Below are positions 16,988 through 24,364 of a stretch of DNA of 64,000 nucleotides, piece after piece. The DNA comes from Arcticibacter sp. Its GTDB lineage: Bacteria; Bacteroidota; Bacteroidia; 2-12-FULL-35-15. The DNA lies in NCBI GenBank assembly GCA_021155045.1, contig JAJNQB010000001.1, positions 1-64,000 of the forward strand, in the 5' to 3' direction. The notes under the pieces are model-generated. The model did not search any database, was not told the origin of the DNA, and saw only the letters and a list, made by a program, of their open reading frames with translations. The translations under genes and the position numbers were made by a program. Numbering within the stretch: position 1 is the first letter of the stretch; each line of letters begins with the position of its first letter.

Positions 16988-17875
16988 CTATTCTTCAATT
17001 ACAGCATCTCCAACGTATTTGCCCTCTTTGTAAACTGCAATACGTGTTAAGATTCCATCGTTACTGTAATGATATACTTTACCATCAACCAATCTGTTTT
17101 TACTGAAAGTTCCATCTTTTGAAACTTGTTTATTAGCGTTGTAAAGTTTCCAGTAACCTTCACCGTTAAATACTTTTCCTAGATTATCTTTTTCTGTTTT
17201 TTGTGCTACTACTGGAGGTGCTTCTTTTACAAGAGGTTTTTCTTCAGTTTTAGCAATTGGTTTTTTAGGTTCGTAGGTTTTTGTTTTTGCTATATCAATA
17301 TTTCCTCCATCAAAAGATTTTTCGGATTTAAGATCGCCATTTTCGTAATATTCTTTTACAACACCTGATTCTTTTCCTTCTGCCCAACTTCCTTCAATCA
17401 TTACTTGTCCATTTTCATGGAAGTAAGTTTGCTTTCCTTCGCGCTTTCCTGTAGTATTGAAATTAAACTGTTGCTGAACTTGCCCATTTTCATAATATAA
17501 TTTGTATTCACCAACCCAACGGTTGTTTTTCCAAATTCCTTCTTCTTTTATTTTACCATTATCATGATAAAGTTTTGCGTACCCGCTTGGTCTGTTATTT
17601 TCATAAGTAATAACACTTTTTACATTGTTGTTTGGGTAGTATTCTTTCCAAGCACCTGTTTTTTTGCTGTCAACATAATTTCCTTCTTCCACAATTTGGT
17701 CATCCGTATATCCTGGTTTGTGCAACATACTGTTCGGAATTCTCCATTTCCCTTGACGTTTTCCTTCAGCATCTGTAAAATTTGTTTTGCTAGGTACCGA
17801 ATCTTTAACTACAGAAGACTGCGCTACAGCAATCTGATAAGTTATGAAAAGCAATATAAGTATAATTCGTTTCAT
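16988..17875 (-). CDS. Exported MORN-repeat (YwqK-like) protein
   Basis: This 295-residue protein has a signal peptide (MKRIILILLFITYQIAVAQ). It carries repeated beta-hairpin units of MORN/YwqK type (GAWKEYYPNNNVKS, GYAKLYHDNGKIKEEG, GEYKLYYENGQVQQ, GKQTYFHENGQVMIEG, GVVKEYYENGDLKSE). A Lys/Glu/Pro-rich linker at about residues 195-235 leads to further hairpins at the C-terminus. Databases often call such proteins 'YwqK family antitoxin', but there is no toxin partner here. Location is periplasm or outer membrane; function unknown. Confidence 0.82.
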   Translation of the reverse strand: MKRIILILLFITYQIAVAQSSVVKDSVPSKTNFTDAEGKRQGKWRIPNSMLHKPGYTDDQIVEEGNYVDSKKTGAWKEYYPNNNVKSVITYENNRPSGYAKLYHDNGKIKEEGIWKNNRWVGEYKLYYENGQVQQQFNFNTTGKREGKQTYFHENGQVMIEGSWAEGKESGVVKEYYENGDLKSEKSFDGGNIDIAKTKTYEPKKPIAKTEEKPLVKEAPPVVAQKTEKDNLGKVFNGEGYWKLYNANKQVSKDGTFSKNRLVDGKVYHYSNDGILTRIAVYKEGKYVGDAVIEE

Positions 17876-17957
17876 TTAGAGTAGATATTTTATCTAATGT
17901 TTATTACTAAATTAGTTCAGTTCTTTTAATCCACAAGCAACTTTTAGACCAATCAAA

Positions 17958-18009
17958 TTTTTGCTTCGATTAATGATGTATAGTTGCAACTCGTTGTACG
18001 AAGCAAAAA
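17958..18009. repeat. Inverted repeat between the MORN gene and threonine dehydrogenase
   Basis: TTTTTGCTTCG (17958-17968) pairs with CGAAGCAAAAA (17999-18009) around a 30-nt loop that holds a smaller palindrome (GTTGCAAC). The arms have T at the 5' side and A at the 3' side, so it is not a classical terminator in either direction. Confidence 0.6.
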
Positions 18010-18028
18010 AGCGAATAGTTACAATTTT

Positions 18029-18973
18029 TTAATCTTTTTTTAGGTTTTTTATCATATCCGACACAAGTTTTTGTAAATCGTATTTTTTTTGCCATCCCCA
18101 GTCCTTTTGAGCATGTGTATCATCAATGCTTTTGGGCCAACTGTCGGCTATCTGTTGTCGATTATCTGGGTTATAAGAAATGGAAAAATTAGGCACATGT
18201 TTTTTAATTTCTTGTGCAATTTCTTTTGGGGAGAAACTACATCCAGCTATATTATAGCTAGAGCGTATTTTTACCTTTTCTGAATCAACTTGCATAATAC
18301 CAATAGTTGCTTTAATAGCATCTTCCATGTGCATCATGGGTAAAGTCGTGTTTTCTGACAAAAAACACTCGTAACTTCCTGATTTTAAGGCTTCATGGAA
18401 AATATGCACGGCATAATCTGTAGTGCCACCTCCGGGTGCTGATTTCCAACCAATTAATCCTGGATAGCGTAAACTTCTTACATCAACGCCATATTTGTTA
18501 AAATAATACTCACACCATCTTTCTCCAGCTTGTTTACTGATACCATAAACGGTACTCGGTTCCATTATGGTGTATTGTGGAGTATTTATTTTAGGAGTAT
18601 TTGGACCAAAAACAGCAATAGAACTGGGCCAATAAATCTGTTGAATATGTTTTTCTTTTGCTAAATCAAGAACGTTGAAAAGTCCTTGCATGTTTAAGTC
18701 CCAACCAAACTTCGGCATTTTTTCGGCTGTTGCCGATAACAATGCTGCTAAAAGATAGATTTGAGTGATTTTATGTCGATTAACAATGTCGAAAATTGCT
18801 TGTGCATTCATCACATCAATAATTTCGAAGGGTCCTTCTTTGGCTTGTTCAGAAACTTTTAAATCGGAAGCAATTACACTATCAATTCCATAAATATTTC
18901 TAAGATTTTGAACCAATTCGGTTCCTATTTGACCTGATGAACCAATCACCAAAATTTTTTCACTCGTTCGCAT
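18029..18973 (-). CDS. tdh: L-threonine 3-dehydrogenase, short-chain (SDR) type
   Basis: This 314-residue extended-SDR enzyme oxidises L-threonine to 2-amino-3-ketobutyrate with NAD+. The Rossmann motif is VIGSSGQIGTELVQNL. The catalytic Ser and Tyr-x-x-x-Lys are in WPSSIAVFGP and TVYGISKQAGE, and the GWKSAPGGGTTDYAVHIFHEAL block is specific to the epimerase-like threonine dehydrogenases known from Flavobacterium and archaea. The usual partner, 2-amino-3-ketobutyrate CoA ligase, is not in the window. It is divergent from trhO. Confidence 0.9.
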   Translation of the reverse strand: MRTSEKILVIGSSGQIGTELVQNLRNIYGIDSVIASDLKVSEQAKEGPFEIIDVMNAQAIFDIVNRHKITQIYLLAALLSATAEKMPKFGWDLNMQGLFNVLDLAKEKHIQQIYWPSSIAVFGPNTPKINTPQYTIMEPSTVYGISKQAGERWCEYYFNKYGVDVRSLRYPGLIGWKSAPGGGTTDYAVHIFHEALKSGSYECFLSENTTLPMMHMEDAIKATIGIMQVDSEKVKIRSSYNIAGCSFSPKEIAQEIKKHVPNFSISYNPDNRQQIADSWPKSIDDTHAQKDWGWQKKYDLQKLVSDMIKNLKKD

Positions 18974-19075
18974 AAATAGATAAATTCAATCGTTAAATAT
19001 CATTATTTAATTTCAAATTCAAAAAAAAATAATCATAAATAGCACAGAATGTTTTTTTTGACTAATAAAAAATCA

Positions 19076-19105
19076 TTTTTGATTTATTGAAAACGTCTAT
19101 CTTTG
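19076..19105 (+). promoter_or_regulatory. trhO promoter
   Basis: A perfect -7 box TATCTTTG at 19098-19105 lies 16 bp downstream of a TTTTTG (19076-19081), slightly short of the usual spacing. It overlaps the in-frame TTG at 19103, which rules out that codon as a translation start and supports the ATG at 19130. Confidence 0.65.
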
Positions 19106-19129
19106 CACAAATTTATAATCCCTGACACT

Positions 19130-20182
19130 ATGTTCTTGCATAACAGAGTTAACAAAAAGGAGCTTAAAAAACGAATACAGGAAGAAACTATAAAACGTAT
19201 TACCGTTTCGTTTTACCGATATGTGATTATTGAAAATCCACAGGAGCTTCGCGATATTTTATTTAAACAATGGAATTCATTCAGTATTCTTGGGCGGATT
19301 TATATTGCCAATGAAGGGATAAATGCACAAATGAGTGTGCCTGAAGAAAATTGGGAGTTATTCAAGTATAATTTGAATCAAGACAAGCGTTTTGCTGGAG
19401 TGCCTTTTAAAATAGCTGTGGAAGATGATGGAAAATCATTTTACAAATTGGCAATAAAAGTTAGACATAAAATTGTCGCGGATGGTTTAGATGATAATGC
19501 TTTTGATGTTACTAATGTTGGGAACCATCTTACTGCAAAAGAGTTTAATGAAGCACTTAATAATCCCAATACGGTGCTTGTGGATATGAGAAACCATTAT
19601 GAATCAGAAGTAGGAAGGTTTGTTGGTGCTATTTGTCCTGATGCTGATACTTTTCGCGAAGAATTGCCAATTGTTTTAGAAGAGTTGAAAGATAAAAAAG
19701 ATAAAAAAATAGTGATGTATTGCACAGGTGGCGTACGTTGTGAAAAAGCAAGTGCATATTTAAAGCATCACGGATTTAAAGATGTAAATCAGTTGCATGG
19801 TGGTATAATTGATTATGTTAGACAAATAAAAGCAGAAAATTTACCATCGAAATTTATTGGTAAAAATTTTGTTTTTGATGAACGTGTTGGAGAACGAATT
19901 ACAGATGATATTATTTCTCAATGTCATCAATGTGGTGCGCCTTGTGATACGCATGTTAATTGCACAAACGATGATTGTCATCTGCTTTTTTTGCAATGTG
20001 AAAAATGTGCAGAAAAAATGAATGGTTGTTGTACTCCAGAATGTATGCATATTGCTTCATTGCCGGTGGAAGAGCAAAAGAAAATTCGTAGAGGCAGAGT
20101 CAAACAGGATTCACTATCGGTTTACAAAAGCCGTTTACGCCCGAATTTGAAAGAAATACTTGAAACAAAAGGAGTAAAATGA
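19130..20182 (+). CDS. trhO: tRNA uridine(34) hydroxylase TrhO (rhodanese family)
   Basis: This is a 350-residue protein from the ATG at 19130. TrhO (YceA) installs 5-hydroxyuridine at the wobble base of tRNAs with O2. An N-terminal acylphosphatase-like domain (IYIANEGINAQMSV) leads to a rhodanese domain with catalytic Cys in MYCTGGVRCEKASAYLKHHG. The C-terminal Cys-rich tail (CHQCGAPCDTH... CEKCAEKMNGCCTPEC) probably binds metal, and its presence fits the family. It stands alone, divergent from tdh and convergent with a hypothetical gene. Confidence 0.93.
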   Translation: MFLHNRVNKKELKKRIQEETIKRITVSFYRYVIIENPQELRDILFKQWNSFSILGRIYIANEGINAQMSVPEENWELFKYNLNQDKRFAGVPFKIAVEDDGKSFYKLAIKVRHKIVADGLDDNAFDVTNVGNHLTAKEFNEALNNPNTVLVDMRNHYESEVGRFVGAICPDADTFREELPIVLEELKDKKDKKIVMYCTGGVRCEKASAYLKHHGFKDVNQLHGGIIDYVRQIKAENLPSKFIGKNFVFDERVGERITDDIISQCHQCGAPCDTHVNCTNDDCHLLFLQCEKCAEKMNGCCTPECMHIASLPVEEQKKIRRGRVKQDSLSVYKSRLRPNLKEILETKGVK

Positions 20183-20190
20183 TCTGCCGA

Positions 20191-21174
20191 TTAGTAAAAG
20201 CTGTATATAAATTTTACTATTCCTATAGAAGCGTTTTTATGGTCGCGGATTAATCGGGAACTTGGTACTTTAGCTCCTTCATCATATAAATAAGACGTTT
20301 CTGAAAGTAATTCATTGTTTTTATAGTTTTTTTCTGATACAAGCATATTTTTTTTATCGTATTCAAATGTTTTTGATGTTTTTATTTCTCCGTTTTCGTT
20401 GCTGTTTACCGTCTGCTTTATAACCCTATCAGCCATATCATATTCATAGTTTGTTTCTCTAAACATCCAACTTACTAAGTAGTTATAATTTTCTGAAAGA
20501 ATATTGCCTGACTCATCATAATTGATAATGCATTTTTTGTATTCTCTTCCTTCATCATTCAAACATTTTTTTTGCGTTTGTGTTTTTGATGCTTTTACAT
20601 ATTCAAATGTTTCTGAAGATAAAATTGTTTGTACTCCTAGTTTAAATTCAGTTTTGTTTTCACTTACATTGGTTTCTTTGCAGTGTAATTCTTTTTTAAT
20701 ATTTCCTTCTGTATTGTATTCGTAATAAAATGTATCGTAGTAATCGTTTGTTTTTATTCTTTTTGAGATAATTCTATTTTGTTTGTCGTAAAAAATATTT
20801 GCAAAAATGGTATCGTTGATATAGCGTGTAACCATTTTTGTAGTTGCTTGTCTGATAATTTTTCCTCGTTTGACAATAGCAGGAACTTCTACTTCTTCAC
20901 GCTCAACATTTTTTAAAATAGTGTAGTAATAACGAATAATCCTTCCGATGGAATCAAACTCATAAACCTGTGCAGAACCTTTGTCGATAATTACAGCCCC
21001 GTCAGGTTTATCAACCATAATTATTTTTACAGATTTTATTTTATTTTGTTTGATATAAAAAGCATTAAAAGCACAAGGGCCAACACTTATTTCAATAGGA
21101 TTATAATTGAATAACTGCGCTTGTGCAGTATAACTGAGTAGGATAAAAAAATATAAAAAATGCTTTTTTCTCAA
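20191..21174 (-). CDS. Exported hypothetical protein with YD/RHS-like repeats
   Basis: This 327-residue protein has a signal peptide (MRKKHFLYFFILLSYTAQAQ). It carries imperfect repeats of the form YEFDSIGRIIRYY, YYEYNTEGNIKKE, INYDESGNILSEN, YEYDMADRVIKQ and FEYDKKNMLVSEK. These resemble YD (RHS) repeats, which form beta-strand shells, but the protein is far too short for a toxin delivery particle. Its start overlaps the stop of the DUF255 gene by 4 bp, so the two are cotranscribed. Function unknown. Confidence 0.78.
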   Translation of the reverse strand: MRKKHFLYFFILLSYTAQAQLFNYNPIEISVGPCAFNAFYIKQNKIKSVKIIMVDKPDGAVIIDKGSAQVYEFDSIGRIIRYYYTILKNVEREEVEVPAIVKRGKIIRQATTKMVTRYINDTIFANIFYDKQNRIISKRIKTNDYYDTFYYEYNTEGNIKKELHCKETNVSENKTEFKLGVQTILSSETFEYVKASKTQTQKKCLNDEGREYKKCIINYDESGNILSENYNYLVSWMFRETNYEYDMADRVIKQTVNSNENGEIKTSKTFEYDKKNMLVSEKNYKNNELLSETSYLYDEGAKVPSSRLIRDHKNASIGIVKFIYSFY

Positions 21175-23192
21175 TTTAAAATTTGCTTTAAAGCTTCTTC
21201 TACTTTTTCTACAGGTTGCTTACAAGTCTTATTTACACAAACAAAAATTTGTGTTTTATTTTCTGTAAATCTGTTTTTAAGCAGAGGAACATCTGTTTTA
21301 TCAGATGTTGCTCCTGCAAATATCACATTTGGTAAATAATATTTGTTGAAGTCTTTTTGTTTTTCATCAACAGACTTACCAACAATTGCAACTTCAAAAA
21401 CTGGCTGACTAAACCATAAGGCAAGCATAGCCCAATTGCTATAACCTTCAGGGTAATGTTGCATTTCTTCTAGTATATTGTTAAGCATTTTTTTGCTGAG
21501 AGAAATATATTCTTGCTTTTCGAAATAGTGTCCTAAAATAAATGATGATTTGGCGATGCTGGAATTAGATGCAGCAATAACATTGTCTGATAATTCCATT
21601 TTTTTAGCTATCAATTCATTTTTTTTGTCGGCAGTAAAATAAAACATTCCTGAATTGGCATCTTGAAAATTGTCGATACAATAATTTAAAAGATTTTTTG
21701 CTTTTAACAAATACGATTCAGTAAATGTTGTTTGATAGGCTTTAATAAGTGCTTCTATAAAAAAACAATAATCTTCTAAGAAGCCGTCAATCTGTTTTTT
21801 TGAATTTGTTAGATGATACAATTGATTTTCTGTTGAAGCTTTTTGAATAATAAAATCAATGTTTTTTAGCGCATTGTTTAAATATTGTTCATTGTTAAAT
21901 GTTGTATATGCATCTAAATATGCTTTTGCCATCAAAGAATTCCATGAAGTAATAATTTTATTATCTAAACCTGGTTTTATTCTTTTTTCACGAATTGCTA
22001 ATAATTTACTTTTTGCTTTTTCGATTTTATCCTTGAGTTCGATTGTTTGTAAATTGTGCTTTTTTGCAATTACATCATCATCGGTTTCTCGTAGTAAAAT
22101 ATAATTATCGTGTTCCCAAAAACCATTTTCATTTACATTAAAATAATCAGCAAATAATGTATAGTCATCTTTTAAAATGTTTTGTAATTCTTGCTTTTGC
22201 CAAACATAATATTTGCCTTCTACGTTTTCGCTGTCGGCATCTAAAGCAGCATAAAATCCACCACTTTCATTGGTAAGTTCTCGCTCAATAAAGGTGAGTG
22301 TTTCAAAAACAATGTTTTTGTACAATTCATTTTTTGTATTTTGATATGCTTGAGAATACAAAGAAACAAGTTGAGCATTATCGTACAACATTTTTTCGAA
22401 ATGTGGAACTTTCCATATAGCATCTACTGAATAGCGAGCAAATCCTCCACCAATTTGGTCGTAGATTCCTCCATAAGCAATTTTTTTTAGTGTTAAATCT
22501 AGTTGAGTTTTTGCTTCTATACTATTTGTGAGTGTTGCATAATGCAATAAAAATTGATAATTGTTTGGCAATGGAAATTTTGGTGCTTTGTTTGGTCCAC
22601 CATGAATAGTATCAAAACGTGTTTTCCAATTTTCAAAACAGTTGTGAAGGATATCAATTGTTATGGCTTCACTTTTTGGTTTTACCTTAATAAGTTCGGC
22701 TTGTTTTATTCCTTCAGTTAATTTTTCGGCATATTCCAATGCTTTATCAGGGTCATTTTTATATAAATCAGATAAGTTTAACAACACATTTATCCATTGT
22801 TGTTTTTGAAAATAAGTTCCTCCGTAAATTGGTTTTCCATCAGGTAAAGTAAAACAATTGAGGGGCCAACCGCCATGACCAGTCATTAATTGAACTGCTA
22901 GCATATAAATCTGGTCGATATCAGGACGCTCTTCTCTATCAATTTTAATACAGATGAAATAATCATTCATCAATTGCGCTACTTTTTCATCTTCAAAACT
23001 TTCATGTTCCATCACATGGCACCAATGGCACGCTGAATAACCAATTGAAATGATAATTAGTTTGTTTTCTTGCTTGGCTTTTTCTAATGCTTGTTCGCTC
23101 CAAGCAACCCAATTTACAGGATTGTGCGCATGTTGAAGCAGATAAGGACTTGTTTCGTTTATTAATTCGTTTGTGAATTTGTTTTTACTCAT
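21171..23192 (-). CDS. DUF255 thioredoxin-fold protein (YyaL / SPATA20 family)
   Basis: This 673-residue cytoplasmic protein has an N-terminal thioredoxin-like domain with the family signature NPVNWVAWSEQALEKAK and a CxxC site in SACHWCHVMEHESFED, followed by IKIDREERPDIDQIY. The remainder is a long alpha/alpha-barrel region resembling glycoside-hydrolase-like or epimerase folds (GGIYDQIGGGFARYSVD, KMLYDNAQLVSLY). The family is conserved from bacteria to humans, and its biochemical function remains unsettled. It is the upstream member of a two-gene operon. Confidence 0.9.
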   Translation of the reverse strand: MSKNKFTNELINETSPYLLQHAHNPVNWVAWSEQALEKAKQENKLIIISIGYSACHWCHVMEHESFEDEKVAQLMNDYFICIKIDREERPDIDQIYMLAVQLMTGHGGWPLNCFTLPDGKPIYGGTYFQKQQWINVLLNLSDLYKNDPDKALEYAEKLTEGIKQAELIKVKPKSEAITIDILHNCFENWKTRFDTIHGGPNKAPKFPLPNNYQFLLHYATLTNSIEAKTQLDLTLKKIAYGGIYDQIGGGFARYSVDAIWKVPHFEKMLYDNAQLVSLYSQAYQNTKNELYKNIVFETLTFIERELTNESGGFYAALDADSENVEGKYYVWQKQELQNILKDDYTLFADYFNVNENGFWEHDNYILLRETDDDVIAKKHNLQTIELKDKIEKAKSKLLAIREKRIKPGLDNKIITSWNSLMAKAYLDAYTTFNNEQYLNNALKNIDFIIQKASTENQLYHLTNSKKQIDGFLEDYCFFIEALIKAYQTTFTESYLLKAKNLLNYCIDNFQDANSGMFYFTADKKNELIAKKMELSDNVIAASNSSIAKSSFILGHYFEKQEYISLSKKMLNNILEEMQHYPEGYSNWAMLALWFSQPVFEVAIVGKSVDEKQKDFNKYYLPNVIFAGATSDKTDVPLLKNRFTENKTQIFVCVNKTCKQPVEKVEEALKQILN

Positions 23193-23227
23193 AGGTTAAA
23201 TGTAATATTTTTTACTTTTACATAATT

Positions 23228-23770
23228 ATGTCGCAATTGTTTTTAAACGAAGAAGAAACACCTTTTCATATTTTTATAAAAAAATACGGAGTTTATATTG
23301 CTATGGCATCCACCGCATTTGGCTTGTTTGCAGGAATTCCATTGTTGATTTATTTAGCAAACATTACTGTTGTAAATGCTGCAGTTATTCTTTTGCTAAT
23401 TTTTATTTGTGGAGGATTGGGTCTGGTTCAATGGCGTTGGGTTCACAGAATGATTGATATGGAATACCATCAATTTGCAATGTATGCGTACAGTGGTTTT
23501 GGAATGTGTTTAATAAATTTTATTTTTATTTTAAACTTTTTTATTCCTATTAGTGAACATTCCGAAACATATTCAATTAAATATATTGGAGTTTATAACC
23601 GACAATTTGAAGTACACTTAGTAGAAGATGTTGGCACCACAATAGAAAATTTAGTTAGTGATTTTACCAACCAACAATTTGAAAAAACACCCTTAGTTAC
23701 AAAAGTAACAGTAAATTATAATACAGGGTTATTTGGCTTTGATACGGTTGGTGGGTGCGTTTTTGAATAG
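23228..23770 (+). CDS. Hypothetical membrane protein
   Basis: This 180-residue protein has three predicted TM helices (about 15-38, 41-62, 85-108) and a C-terminal soluble domain of about 70 residues (YSIKYIGVYNRQFEVHLVEDVG...). It is divergent from the DUF255 gene and convergent with the LEA-type lipoprotein gene. I do not recognise a family. The start ATG at 23228 is the first in frame and gives a short acidic N-terminus before the membrane segments. Confidence 0.7.
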   Translation: MSQLFLNEEETPFHIFIKKYGVYIAMASTAFGLFAGIPLLIYLANITVVNAAVILLLIFICGGLGLVQWRWVHRMIDMEYHQFAMYAYSGFGMCLINFIFILNFFIPISEHSETYSIKYIGVYNRQFEVHLVEDVGTTIENLVSDFTNQQFEKTPLVTKVTVNYNTGLFGFDTVGGCVFE

Positions 23771-23778
23771 CATTTAAC

Positions 23779-24246
23779 TCACTTCCCAAAATTCAGCGGA
23801 ACTGTTTTTACCATATCTACAGGATAGTTTTTTTTAACCAACAGTTTTCCAACTTTTAAATTCCCTTTTAACCCAACTTTGATACTTCTGCTTGTTGCTA
23901 TGGATAATAAATTTGGAAGTTCAGCCATACTTAATTTAGAAAAGTCAGATGTAACATTAAATGTATAGGCTTGTTCTGAATCTGCTTTTATTTTTACATT
24001 GTTTGTAATACGTGCTTTGCCAACATTCATCCCAGAAAATGTTGCATCCAAATCAGATTTATAAATTGTAAATGCTACTTTATTAGGGTTTTTTATTTTT
24101 GCCGTAATATCAATATCTAAACCTTGTTGCGACAACTTATTCACTTTTACATTTTCAATGCCAGAAAAAGTAACATCTTGAAAGTCGCCACAAGAAGTAA
24201 ATACAGAAACAATAATTAATGCTAAAACTAAAATTTGTTTATTCAT
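23779..24246 (-). CDS. LEA type 2 (WHy-like) lipoprotein
   Basis: This 155-residue lipoprotein has the signal sequence MNKQILVLALIIVSVFTSC followed by the mature start CGDFQDV. The body (GLDIDITAKIKNPNKVAFTIYKSDLDATFSG.NVGKA) is characteristic of the LEA-14/WHy immunoglobulin-like fold, in which NPN marks the conserved turn. These proteins sit at the inner face of the outer membrane in this phylum; their role is unclear, possibly stress-related. Confidence 0.84.
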   Translation of the reverse strand: MNKQILVLALIIVSVFTSCGDFQDVTFSGIENVKVNKLSQQGLDIDITAKIKNPNKVAFTIYKSDLDATFSGMNVGKARITNNVKIKADSEQAYTFNVTSDFSKLSMAELPNLLSIATSRSIKVGLKGNLKVGKLLVKKNYPVDMVKTVPLNFGK

Positions 24247-24316
24247 AATTTTTAAATTTAATTTTTTAAAAAAATGTCATATCGAGATATGTTTCAATCT
24301 CAAATAGTTCTCGATA

Positions 24317-24338
24317 CGTTTTGCAAAAAAAGCAAAAC
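24317..24338. repeat. Hairpin element between the LEA lipoprotein gene and polA
   Basis: GTTTTGC and GCAAAAC flank a 7-A loop within a short stretch that also repeats TCTCGATA-like words. It lies downstream of polA on the minus strand. It lacks a T-tract and looks like a dispersed intergenic repeat rather than a terminator. Confidence 0.4.
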
Positions 24339-24364
24339 ACTCGAACTGACTACTAATAAACTAA

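Noticed and set aside
16988..17875. Calling the MORN-repeat gene an antitoxin (YwqK)
   Set aside because: The database name comes from a B. subtilis context; here there is a signal peptide and no toxin gene nearby.
19103..19129. TTG start for trhO
   Set aside because: The TTG is part of the TATCTTTG promoter box; the ATG at 19130 fits the family start better.
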